Made by a program: the position numbers and the translations under genes. A stretch of 7,441 nucleotides of DNA from Lachnospiraceae bacterium (lineage in GTDB: Bacteria; Bacillota; Clostridia; Lachnospirales; Lachnospiraceae): the NCBI GenBank assembly GCA_017477005.1, contig JAFUXY010000254.1, forward strand, positions 1 through 7,441, read 5' to 3'. Below are positions 1 to 6,323 of this stretch, piece after piece (the first letter of the stretch is position 1; the number at the start of each line of letters is the position of its first letter). Below the pieces are notes generated by a model. The model was not told the DNA's origin, did no database searches, and saw nothing but the letters and a program-made list of their open reading frames with translations.

Positions 1-1850
1 AGCTTGTCCAAAATCTCCGCCCTGGTCGCCGAAGTACCGATACCGCTGCCCTTGATCTGTTCCCGCAGCGCCTCGTCTTCGATCAGGTTCCCGGCGTTTT
101 CCATCGCCAAAATAATGGAACCGGTGGTATATCGCTTGGGCGGCGAGGTCTCCCCCTGTCGGATCGAAAGACCGTCTACGATGACCTTCTTTCCCTTCCG
201 AAATCCGCTGATCTGCTTTAGAAACGCATCCTGCGCGGACGAATCGCCTCCTTCGGACTCCGCTCCCCTTCCTTTCTTTTTTGAAAACGAGTATTCCATC
301 ACCGAAAGATAGCCAGGCTCCACCAACCACCTGTCATTCGCGAAAAACCGCTCTCCTCCGATCAGCAACACCACCGCTGTCTTCTGATACACGGCTGGCG
401 GGAAGAAAATCGCCAAAAACCGTCTCGCGATTACCTCATACACATGCTGCTTCAAAGGAGACAGCTTCGGCAGCGCCGGAAGCCCTACCCCGGTCGGAAT
501 GATCGCATAGTGGTCGGTAATCGCCGCGTCGTTGACATAGCGGGTCTTTTTAATCGTTTTGTACGAACCGGATTCAAAAATGGCCGCTGTAAACGCCTCG
601 AACATGGGCAGCTTGGACAGCCCCGACAGGTTCTTTTGTATCTCCCCCGCAATGGCGGATGAAAGCACCCTCGCGTCCGTTCGCGGATAGGTAATCAGCT
701 TCTTCTCGTAGAGCTCCTGCGCAATCGCCAAAGTCTCATCGGGCGCGATCTTGAACAGCTTTGCGCATTCGTTCTGAAGCTCCGCCAAATTGTACAGGAG
801 CGGCGCGTTCTTCTTCTCCTTGCGGCGTGAAACGGAATCCACCACTCCGGCTAACGGCTTGTTTGCGGACGTTTCAACCAACGTACCATTGGCGGGGAAC
901 TCGTTCTTTGAATCGATAATCTGATCCGTCTTCCCGGAAATCCCAGCCACCTCGTACAGTTCTTCGATCAGTTTTTTGGCGGAGGACTCTTCCTTGAAGC
1001 CATTTTCCTTGTACAACAGAGGACTGGCAAAATACCGGCTTCCCTCCACGGCCCGCCATTCCAATTCCAGCCCTCGATTCTTCGACTTCGGCTCTTCGGG
1101 ACCGTACTTTCCGGCGATCTCTGGCTCTTCCGTTGTCCCCATCAGCGCAACCACCCGGTAAAACGGCGTTTTCTTGAAATTGCGGATCTCCTGCTCGCGC
1201 TTTGTCACCATCCCGAGCACACAGGTCATGACCCGCCCCACCGCTACGACACAGTGCTTTTTGTGCAGAAATGAGGCCATCGTATCTCCGTATTTGAGGG
1301 TCAGGAGTCGGGAAAAGTTGATCCCCATCAGGTAATCCTCCTTCGCCCGCAGATACGCCGCGTCACTCAGATTGTCGTAGGCCGACAAGGGCTTCGCCTC
1401 CCGGATCCCTCGCCGAATCTCCTCTTCTGTCTGCGAATTGATCCACACCCGCCGCTCATCCTTGCCATGCACTCCGGCCATCTGACGCACCAACCGATAG
1501 ATGTATTCGCCCTCCCGCCCCGAGTCCGTGCAGACATAGATCGTCTCCACATCCGGACGGTTCAACAGGGTCTTTACCGTGGCAAACTGCTTTCGCACCG
1601 ACGGGGAATTGATGATCTCGTAGCGGTATTTTTTTGGCAGAAAAGGTAATGTATCAAGCCGCCAACGTTTGTAGCGCACATCGTACACCTCGGGGTAGCT
1701 CATCGTGACCAGATGGCCAAAGCACCATGTCACCACGCAATTGTCTCCCTCCCGGTAGCCATCGTACCTCGACAGCTTTTTTCCCACCACCTTGGCAAAT
1801 TCCTCCGCCACACTCGGTTTTTCCGCGATAAATAAAGATTTCCCTGCCAT
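1..1850 (-). CDS. topB: DNA topoisomerase III (type IA), 3' end missing
   Basis: Type IA topoisomerase that cuts one DNA strand, passes another through and reseals, decatenating and relaxing negatively supercoiled DNA in the cytoplasm. Reading the minus strand from 1850 gives 616 uninterrupted codons with no stop before the window edge. Visible landmarks: SLFIAEKPSVAEEF at residues 5-18 (Toprim start, Glu10); CTDSGREGE at 107-115 (acidic Toprim metal site in the form seen in Firmicutes TopB); LITYPRTDARVLS with catalytic Tyr388 and Arg390; GIGTSATRAEIL at 603-614, the late conserved motif. As I recall, full-length TopB is about 650-730 residues, so only the last part is missing. The catalytic Tyr lies later than in E. 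coli TopB (Tyr328 from memory), implying some 50 extra residues between the Toprim site and the Tyr. ATG 1850 is chosen because the family's N-terminus starts there and the promoter at 1888-1917 lies just upstream. An AAAGG-like site precedes it. Start fairly sure, family very sure. Confidence 0.96.
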   Translation of the reverse strand, partial: MAGKSLFIAEKPSVAEEFAKVVGKKLSRYDGYREGDNCVVTWCFGHLVTMSYPEVYDVRYKRWRLDTLPFLPKKYRYEIINSPSVRKQFATVKTLLNRPDVETIYVCTDSGREGEYIYRLVRQMAGVHGKDERRVWINSQTEEEIRRGIREAKPLSAYDNLSDAAYLRAKEDYLMGINFSRLLTLKYGDTMASFLHKKHCVVAVGRVMTCVLGMVTKREQEIRNFKKTPFYRVVALMGTTEEPEIAGKYGPEEPKSKNRGLELEWRAVEGSRYFASPLLYKENGFKEESSAKKLIEELYEVAGISGKTDQIIDSKNEFPANGTLVETSANKPLAGVVDSVSRRKEKKNAPLLYNLAELQNECAKLFKIAPDETLAIAQELYEKKLITYPRTDARVLSSAIAGEIQKNLSGLSKLPMFEAFTAAIFESGSYKTIKKTRYVNDAAITDHYAIIPTGVGLPALPKLSPLKQHVYEVIARRFLAIFFPPAVYQKTAVVLLIGGERFFANDRWLVEPGYLSVMEYSFSKKKGRGAESEGGDSSAQDAFLKQISGFRKGKKVIVDGLSIRQGETSPPKRYTTGSIILAMENAGNLIEDEALREQIKGSGIGTSATRAEILDK

Positions 1851-1887
1851 CCCGCCTTGCCTTTGTTTCCAAAAAAAGTACCGCATC

Positions 1888-1917
1888 ATCGTACCACAAA
1901 CGACTTGCAACCGTCAA
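1888..1917 (-). promoter_or_regulatory. Predicted sigma-70-type promoter of topB
   Basis: On the minus strand TTGACG (1917-1912) is followed by an 18-bp spacer and TACGAT (1893-1888). These match the TTGACA and TATAAT consensus at 5/6 and 4/6 positions. Transcription would start near 1881, leaving a leader of about 30 nt before the topB ATG at 1850. Its -35 box abuts that of the divergent plus-strand promoter, one base apart. Seen in sequence; activity is inferred. Confidence 0.6.
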
Positions 1918-1918
1918 C

Positions 1919-1947
1919 TTGACAAAGCTTTCAATTTTTGCTAGAGT
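1919..1947 (+). promoter_or_regulatory. Predicted divergent sigma-70-type promoter reading toward the beta-helix gene
   Basis: A perfect TTGACA (1919-1924) is followed by an exact 17-bp spacer and TAGAGT (1942-1947, 4/6 to TATAAT). Start of transcription would be near 1954. The next credible start codon is at 2324, so this promoter would give a leader of roughly 370 nt carrying the hairpins and nested stem-loop listed below. The -35 boxes of this and the topB promoter form GTCAACTTGAC (1913-1923). Confidence 0.55.
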
Positions 1948-2057
1948 GATGACAATTTCTTTTTCATATCATTTGTTATTTCAACATTCCAGAATTTCGT
2001 TTCATCGATTTGTGCCATTTTTCGCAACGATTCCGTTGACCGAACCATTATCATTTA

Positions 2058-2083
2058 TAGGAAACGAATTTATTCGTTTCCTA
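2058..2083. repeat. Hairpin 1: perfect 12-bp inverted repeat
   Basis: TAGGAAACGAAT (2058-2069) and ATTCGTTTCCTA (2072-2083) are perfect reverse complements separated by two bases. It is not followed by a T-run, so it does not look like an intrinsic terminator. Its GGAAACG/CGTTTCC arms and the following TGCGCC recur in hairpin 2, so it belongs to the same repeat family. Confidence 0.8.
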
Positions 2084-2108
2084 ATGCGCCGATTTATCAA
2101 CCTTTCGA

Positions 2109-2155
2109 ATTCGTGTGCATGGTTTTATTAGGGAAACGCTGATTAAAGCGTTTCC
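2109..2155. repeat. Repeat unit A: 18-bp box plus hairpin 2
   Basis: An 18-bp box ATTCGTGTGCATGGTTTT (2109-2126) is followed by a perfect 9-bp stem, GGAAACGCT (2132-2140) and AGCGTTTCC (2147-2155), with loop GATTAA. The same box and a related hairpin recur at 2218-2265. The box with its following TATTAGG also matches, inverted, about 5274-5294 downstream of the beta-helix gene. Origin is likely a small non-coding repeat element. Confidence 0.75.
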
Positions 2156-2162
2156 TTTGCGC

Positions 2163-2222
2163 CAAATCGCAGCACGAATGCGACGCGAAGCTAGTCCCGC
2201 AGGGGCATTCCTATGCGATTTG
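2163..2222 (+). other. Nested stem-loop element, copy 1 (structured RNA or mobile-repeat hairpin)
   Basis: Outer stem CAAATCGCA (2163-2171) pairs perfectly with TGCGATTTG (2214-2222). After a small internal loop, GAATG (2176-2180) pairs with CATTC (2206-2210). A one-sided bulge (2181-2194) follows, then apical stem TCCC/GGGG (2195-2198/2202-2205, one T-G pair) with loop GCA. The bulge and apex carry the core GACRCGWAGYTAGTCC. The same core and layout occur at 5281-5324 with different stem bases. I do not recognise it as a named riboswitch. It lies about 100 nt upstream of the beta-helix start codon. Confidence 0.65.
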
Positions 2223-2265
2223 TGTGCATGGTTTTTGAGGAAATACGATTAAATCAGCGCTTCCT
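2218..2265. repeat. Repeat unit A', degenerate second copy of box plus hairpin 3
   Basis: ATTTGTGTGCATGGTTTT (2218-2235) matches the box at 2109-2126 at 17 of 18 positions, 109 bp further on. It is followed by a degenerate hairpin: AGGAA (2238-2242) pairs with TTCCT (2261-2265), and inner GATT/AATC pair. The right arm AATCAGCGCTTCCT is intact in family terms, whereas the left arm has drifted. The box overlaps the 3' outer stem of the nested stem-loop by five bases. Confidence 0.7.
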
Positions 2266-2296
2266 TAGGCAATTTTTAAATTCGTTTACTATAACT
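2265..2296. repeat. Left member of a ~33-bp inverted repeat flanking the beta-helix gene
   Basis: This stretch, beginning TTAGGCAATT and ending TTCGTTTACTATAACT, is the imperfect reverse complement of 5246-5278, matching at about 28 of 33 positions. Its gene-proximal tip contains TATAAC (2290-2295), which could serve as a -10 box, but no good -35 is seen at the right spacing. It ends 28 bp before the beta-helix start codon. Together with 5246-5278 it brackets one gene and nothing else. Confidence 0.75.
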
Positions 2297-2308
2297 CTCT
2301 GTATTTAT

Positions 2309-2316
2309 GGAAAGGA
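2309..2316 (+). promoter_or_regulatory. Ribosome binding site that fixes the beta-helix gene start
   Basis: GGAAAGGA ends 7 nt before ATG 2324, an ideal Shine-Dalgarno spacing. It supports 2324 over the in-frame ATG at 2213, which lies inside a stem of the nested stem-loop and has no such site. Confidence 0.8.
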
Positions 2317-2323
2317 TCTCTCT

Positions 2324-5131
2324 ATGCATAAAAATGATCGCTATTTCCGGGCGTACTTCAAATGCGCCGGGCTCTGTTTTCTGTTCTTGTTTTTCTTTGC
2401 TTTGCTGTCGAACCGGCCAACTTCCTCTACTGTCTTTGCCGTAGACCTTCTCGACGAGGATGAGTCCGAAGAGGAAGAACCTGAACCCACTCCCGAAGAA
2501 TTATTTGTCGCCGCCGTTCAAAACGGAGAGGATTATTCGATGTACACCAACCTCTATTTTGACGAACCTGTCTGGCTTTTAGACGGCTGCGACGTAAATG
2601 GAAACGGGTACTCCATCTATTTCTCATCGGACGATGATTATGATGGATTTGTCATCTGCCAGGGAGGAAGCCGCTCTGACCCCAGCGTGATCTCCAACCT
2701 GTCGATCGTATGCGCCTCCGATTCAGACTGCGGCAACGGCATCATCTCCGGCTCCGACTGTACACTCGAATGCGATAGCGTCGAAGTCCAGGGATTTTTC
2801 CAAGGTCTCTCCTCCTACGGCGATACCAACCTGACGGGCTGCAATTTTTCAAACAACGGTAATGATGGCTGGGTGCCGCATGGCGCGACTCATTCGGGGC
2901 AAATCAAAAACTGCGATTTTTCCTACAACGGAGACTGGTCTGCGCCCAACGGGATCGCGCAGCGTTTCGCGCGAACCCCTTCCTTTACCGAAAACCCGGA
3001 TTATGGCTCTGCCGGAAGCGGCGTCAGCAGTTGGGGCGGCACATATTCCTTTTCAGACTGCCGGTTCGAAAACAATGAAAATTGCGGACTGGTCACGCAG
3101 TTCAACAGCGCTATTACCATCGAAGACAGCCTCTTTCTGCACAATGGAAGCGAAGATCCCGATCGGATCAGCAGCGGCATCTGTGTCAAAAAAAATGCCA
3201 ATACCGTGACCTTGAAAAGCGGAACGATTTCAAACAACACCCTCGATGGGGTCCATATCGCCGGAGGCACCTTTGCACAAACCGGTGGGCTGATCTCTGG
3301 AAACGGGCGTTATGGCGTATACCAAAACGGAACCTACGAAATCTCAGGCAATGCCTATGTCCCGGCTTCAAACCCAGTGTTTCTGGCGGAGGCGCACGCC
3401 ATCTCCTTAGAAGGCAGGCTCTCGCATGACGACGAGGTCATTGCGACCATCGACACCGATAGCGAGGATCGCCGTCTGGGGCGAATTGTCCTGAACAACA
3501 CAGGCGTATCAAACGACGCCTATCTCACAAAATTAAACGACCACTTTGCTCTGACCTTTGACCAAGTCTTCCGCAAAAAAGACGGGGAATTCCGATGGAT
3601 CGACGGCGCTGCCGTACGCGCCGGAAACGACGTGAACTCACCGGAGGACACTATGATCCTGAGCGGACTTTTCACCGCCATCTATGAGCCAGGGCTGACC
3701 CAGGAGCAGCTTGATCTGGTGCCAGGCTTTGAAATAGACGAGATTCCCAACAAGGAAACCTTCTATTGGAAAGAACCCCATACCTTCACAGGCACTTCTC
3801 AGGATCCAGTTCCTCTCAAACAGCTCCTTGGGATCGACGGCCGAATTTCGCCGTTTGCCATTGGCGGCAGCATGATTCCCTCGGGTTGGACTTCCTCTCT
3901 GCGATTGGACGACGAGCCGATTACCAAGGAGGTTACTATTCCTGCAGAGCGTCTGGCTGACGATTTTTCCTTCTCCGCGCTCTGGGACTTTCGATTTGAC
4001 CTGCTGTTTTCCGCAAACGAAGGCACCAACCGCGACGCGGCGCCGGATTATGAGCTCTATGATTTCGCTGCGGAATCCCATCTGCCTGAAAACGACGGCC
4101 CCTCCCACGAAACGGCCTACACAAAGATTGACCAGGGAAAAACCACCGGCTATTTTCGCAAGTTCTACGACCATACGCCGTCTGACAAATACCGCTTTGA
4201 TCAAAACCGGGAAGCCTATGTAGCTTTCCGCGAGCAATACGCCTACGAGGGGTGGTCCAAGCGAATGGATTGTCTCTACCGGGATGCCGACCTCTTTGTC
4301 CCCGGCGACCTCTTGAGCCGCGAGGCTTTGCCTTATAACGAAAAGCTGACTTGGTTTTTGAAGGAATTATCCGAAATCTATTTCGCCCATCCCCGTACCC
4401 TCACGGACGAAAAGGTACGGATCACGCTTTACGCTGTTTGGGATCGCTTTCCTGAAATCCAGGCGCTGGATCGGTATTTCCTGAAATCCGAAGCGCTGCA
4501 GGGTAAGATTACCGAAACGGAATTGCTGAAAAAAGCTTCCGCCTCGGACAAGGAAGATGGCGTGCTTGCCAAGGGTTCGGAATTTCGGCTCGTAGATTTT
4601 GATCCACAGGAATGCCTTGTTTCCGGCGATTCCGGCAGCCTGACCGCACGCTTGGGCGCTACAGACAAAGCCGGGAACACTGCGCTCTACGATATCTTGG
4701 TTTCTGTTTCAAGCGACAGCGGCGCTACCTCCCGCCTGCCGCAAACCGATCCCGAAGGACGCATCCTGCTCGACCGGGTGACACACAAAGGAAAGCTGCG
4801 GACTTCCCCGATCTATACCCGGTTCATTTCGGGCGATTTTTTTGAGCTCGGAGACAAGGTATTTTCAGATGAATCACAGGCTATGGTTTCCTGCCGCAAG
4901 GGCGCCTTGGAGCCGTTTTCGGTCTGGTATCAGGATCTCGGCCGCAGGGACAAACTGCGTATGGCACTTTCGGATTTGGAATCCGAACAGTACGATCTGC
5001 GTTATTCCTATACCAATCAGGACATCCTCGCAGCCCAGCAGTACATCCGCTCCTACGGAAAAAACACGTTGAACGAAACCTTCCGTCAGGACTTTGCCAC
5101 CAAATTTCTCCGCCACGGAAAGCGACAGTGA
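2324..5131 (+). CDS. Secreted right-handed parallel beta-helix protein with C-terminal Ig-like domain, function unknown
   Basis: A 935-residue exported protein. Residues 1-41 are a Sec signal peptide: basic n-region, hydrophobic stretch CAGLCFLFLFFFALL, likely cleavage after VFA. A very acidic Asp/Glu/Pro linker follows (about 42-60). Residues about 70-350 show beta-helix turns spaced 22-24 residues apart, with a recurring x-Cys/Ser-x-Phe/Ile-x-x-Asn-x-x-x-Gly pattern around Cys173, Cys197, Cys246, Ser269, Thr301 and Leu323. The segment after it (from about 345, ISGNAYVPASNPVFL) resembles the module following such helices in large Clostridia surface proteins. Residues about 709-795 look like an Ig-like fold (SDKEDG at 741-746, ATDKAGNT at 779-786). 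The tail is Lys/Arg-rich, with no sortase signal or C-terminal membrane anchor. Beta-helices often bind or cleave polysaccharide, but no catalytic residues can be assigned, so an adhesin or structural role is equally possible. An in-frame extension to 2213 is rejected because 2324 has both the Shine-Dalgarno and the signal peptide. Bracketed by inverted repeats. Confidence 0.88.
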   Translation: MHKNDRYFRAYFKCAGLCFLFLFFFALLSNRPTSSTVFAVDLLDEDESEEEEPEPTPEELFVAAVQNGEDYSMYTNLYFDEPVWLLDGCDVNGNGYSIYFSSDDDYDGFVICQGGSRSDPSVISNLSIVCASDSDCGNGIISGSDCTLECDSVEVQGFFQGLSSYGDTNLTGCNFSNNGNDGWVPHGATHSGQIKNCDFSYNGDWSAPNGIAQRFARTPSFTENPDYGSAGSGVSSWGGTYSFSDCRFENNENCGLVTQFNSAITIEDSLFLHNGSEDPDRISSGICVKKNANTVTLKSGTISNNTLDGVHIAGGTFAQTGGLISGNGRYGVYQNGTYEISGNAYVPASNPVFLAEAHAISLEGRLSHDDEVIATIDTDSEDRRLGRIVLNNTGVSNDAYLTKLNDHFALTFDQVFRKKDGEFRWIDGAAVRAGNDVNSPEDTMILSGLFTAIYEPGLTQEQLDLVPGFEIDEIPNKETFYWKEPHTFTGTSQDPVPLKQLLGIDGRISPFAIGGSMIPSGWTSSLRLDDEPITKEVTIPAERLADDFSFSALWDFRFDLLFSANEGTNRDAAPDYELYDFAAESHLPENDGPSHETAYTKIDQGKTTGYFRKFYDHTPSDKYRFDQNREAYVAFREQYAYEGWSKRMDCLYRDADLFVPGDLLSREALPYNEKLTWFLKELSEIYFAHPRTLTDEKVRITLYAVWDRFPEIQALDRYFLKSEALQGKITETELLKKASASDKEDGVLAKGSEFRLVDFDPQECLVSGDSGSLTARLGATDKAGNTALYDILVSVSSDSGATSRLPQTDPEGRILLDRVTHKGKLRTSPIYTRFISGDFFELGDKVFSDESQAMVSCRKGALEPFSVWYQDLGRRDKLRMALSDLESEQYDLRYSYTNQDILAAQQYIRSYGKNTLNETFRQDFATKFLRHGKRQ

Positions 5132-5226
5132 GGGCATCCACACAGCCCGCCTTATTTCTGCTTCACAGCAAATGCTTTGTACGTCCGGCGTGACGGAATT
5201 ATTGTGTTGCAATTGCATTTTTGCGG

Positions 5227-5254
5227 TTGGCATGATAAGATTTGAAGCTATAGT
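5227..5254 (+). promoter_or_regulatory. Predicted promoter of the YdcF-family gene, -10 inside the repeat tip
   Basis: TTGGCA (5227-5232, 5/6) lies 16 bp before TATAGT (5249-5254, 5/6). The -10 box lies within the tip of the right inverted repeat (5246-5278), while the -35 is unique sequence outside it. The start would be near 5261, giving a leader of about 88 nt that contains the second nested stem-loop. The rest of the gap after the beta-helix stop, 5132-5226, shows no gene and no convincing intrinsic terminator. Confidence 0.5.
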
Positions 5255-5278
5255 AAACGAAAATTAGAAATTGCCTAA
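5246..5278. repeat. Right member of the inverted repeat flanking the beta-helix gene
   Basis: Begins AGCTATAGTAAACGAA and ends AAATTGCCTAA. It is the inverted counterpart of 2265-2296, with one T/C change in the tip and a short A/T-rich variable middle. The similarity continues outward: CCTAATAAAACC, then a TG-rich stretch and CACG, at 5274-5294 matches the reverse complement of 2112-2132. So the copies are longer than the 33-bp core but have been rearranged by extra hairpins on the left side. Confidence 0.75.
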
Positions 5279-5280
5279 TA

Positions 5281-5324
5281 AAACCTGTGACACGTAGTTA
5301 GTCCAGTAGGACACACGAAGGTTT
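5281..5324 (+). other. Nested stem-loop element, copy 2, in the YdcF leader
   Basis: Outer stem AAACC (5281-5285) pairs with GGTTT (5320-5324). TGTG (5286-5289) pairs with CACA (5312-5315), leaving a 4-nt bulge on the 3' side. A 12-nt one-sided bulge (5290-5301) precedes the apical hairpin TCC-AGTA-GGA (5302-5311). Positions 5286-5310 match 2179-2203 at 19 of 25 bases, mostly in the bulge and apex. The paired stems differ from copy 1 yet still pair. It ends 24 nt before the start codon, just ahead of the Shine-Dalgarno AGAGAGGA (5335-5342). Confidence 0.65.
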
Positions 5325-5348
5325 AGAACAGCAGAGAGAGGACGCCGG

Positions 5349-6269
5349 ATGCAGACAAAGAAAAAACTGTACACCTACTGCGATGTGCTGTTGGTTGGCG
5401 GGCTGGCGTTTGTGGCGCTCTGTTCGCTGCTCGCGCTGCTGCCCGGGGTCTTTTGGCGGATCCTGCTGCCCCTTTTAAGTATGGCGACGGTATTTTTGTG
5501 TTTCAGCAATGCAGTACTGATCCGGCGTGAGGGTCTATATCTCGGAAACCTGTTCGCTACAGCGGTGGGCGTGTTCTATACGGCCTCGGGAGGAATTCTA
5601 GCCCTGCTGCATCCACTGCTTGATAGGCTGCATTCCGCCCTTCCGCTATGCTTGGAACTCCTGTACTGCTACGCGGTGAGCCTGCTGGTCGGAATTTGCA
5701 TCGTGGGCTATCTGGCCGCCAAGCGGACAGCCGCCTTCGACAAAGATTTTTTGATCGTGCTCGGCTGCTCGATCAGCAAAGAAGGCGGCCTGCGGCCTCT
5801 CCTGAAGGAACGGACAAACCGCGCAATCCATTTCGCTTGGGATCAGGAAATCGCGACCGGAAAACAGGCCAGGTACGTGCCATCGGGCGGCCAGGGAGCG
5901 GATGAGATCATTAGCGAGGGCTCCGCGATGGAACTGTACATCGTGGCTCACGGCGCTGAATTTTATGAGGTGTTTCCGGAAAAACAGTCGAGAAATAACT
6001 ATGAAAATCTGCTTTTTTCTAAGAAGATCATCGATGAGCTAAAGCCAAACGCCAAGGTGGCCTTTGTGACGACCAATTACCATGTGCTGCGAAGCGGTTT
6101 TTTGGCAAAACGCGTAGGACTCTCAGCCGAGGGTGTGGCCAGCCGGACAAAATGGTATTTTTGTGTAAATGGATTCGTCCGGGAGATGATCGCTATTTTT
6201 GCCATGTACTGGTGGACGCATCCGATCGCTGCAGCGGTCGCTGTCGTTTTGTCTATTATTATCGTATAA
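5349..6269 (+). CDS. YdcF/DUF218-family membrane protein
   Basis: A 306-residue protein with four predicted N-terminal membrane segments (about 11-33, 35-58, 64-91, 98-122), a DUF218 domain (about 131-280) and a short hydrophobic C-terminal segment (about 281-305). DUF218 hallmarks are clear: DFLIVLGC at 133-140, PLLKERTNRAI at 150-160, VPSGGQGADEIISEGSAM at 177-194, SRNNYENLLFSKKII at 214-228, and TTNYHVLRSGFLAKRVGL at 241-258. The family includes E. coli YdcF and SanA/ElyC, the latter tied to envelope integrity. The substrate of this branch is not established, so only an envelope-associated role is inferred. The start at 5349 follows AGAGAGGA by 6 nt. Its promoter and leader overlap repeat-derived DNA. 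The kinase gene begins 54 bp downstream on the same strand and may be co-transcribed. Family assignment is strong, function weak. Confidence 0.93.
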   Translation: MQTKKKLYTYCDVLLVGGLAFVALCSLLALLPGVFWRILLPLLSMATVFLCFSNAVLIRREGLYLGNLFATAVGVFYTASGGILALLHPLLDRLHSALPLCLELLYCYAVSLLVGICIVGYLAAKRTAAFDKDFLIVLGCSISKEGGLRPLLKERTNRAIHFAWDQEIATGKQARYVPSGGQGADEIISEGSAMELYIVAHGAEFYEVFPEKQSRNNYENLLFSKKIIDELKPNAKVAFVTTNYHVLRSGFLAKRVGLSAEGVASRTKWYFCVNGFVREMIAIFAMYWWTHPIAAAVAVVLSIIIV

Positions 6270-6270
6270 T
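6265..6270 (+). promoter_or_regulatory. Possible -10 box for the kinase gene, overlapping the YdcF stop codon
   Basis: A perfect TATAAT covers the YdcF stop codon. No good -35 lies 16-18 bp upstream (TGTCGT-like) and there is no extended TG motif, so this may be chance. If real it would give the kinase its own transcript with a leader of about 45 nt. Confidence 0.25.
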
Positions 6271-6323
6271 TTGTTGTGACTGTTCCGTCGCCTGAACAGG
6301 TTTCGATTTTGAGGTAGAAATTT

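Noticed and set aside
1654..1917. 87-codon minus-strand frame overlapping the topB start
   Set aside because: It is out of frame with the clear TopB N-terminus, and its TTG start coincides with the topB -35 box.
1919..2131. 70-codon open frame on the plus strand in the intergenic region
   Set aside because: Its TTG start is the -35 box itself, the internal ATG lies before the predicted transcript start, and its end runs through hairpin repeats. The composition is not protein-like.
2058..2155. Hairpins as intrinsic terminators
   Set aside because: Neither strand shows a T-run directly after the stems; CTAATG and CTTTGCG follow instead.
2109..2235. CRISPR array
   Set aside because: Only two box copies exist, each attached to a different hairpin, with no regular repeat-spacer pattern and no cas genes in the window.
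2213..2323. In-frame extension of the beta-helix gene to ATG 2213
   Set aside because: That ATG sits in the 3' outer stem region of the nested stem-loop, has no Shine-Dalgarno site, and the extension would place 37 repeat-derived residues ahead of a normal signal peptide.
3638..4237. 199-codon minus-strand frame inside the beta-helix gene
   Set aside because: It is antisense to a well-supported gene with no recognisable domain or Shine-Dalgarno site; long shadow frames are expected opposite GC-rich coding sequence.
4736..4750. LPQTD near residue 805 as a sortase LPXTG-type signal
   Set aside because: It ends in Asp rather than Gly, is followed by about 126 residues, and lacks the hydrophobic segment and basic tail that must follow immediately.
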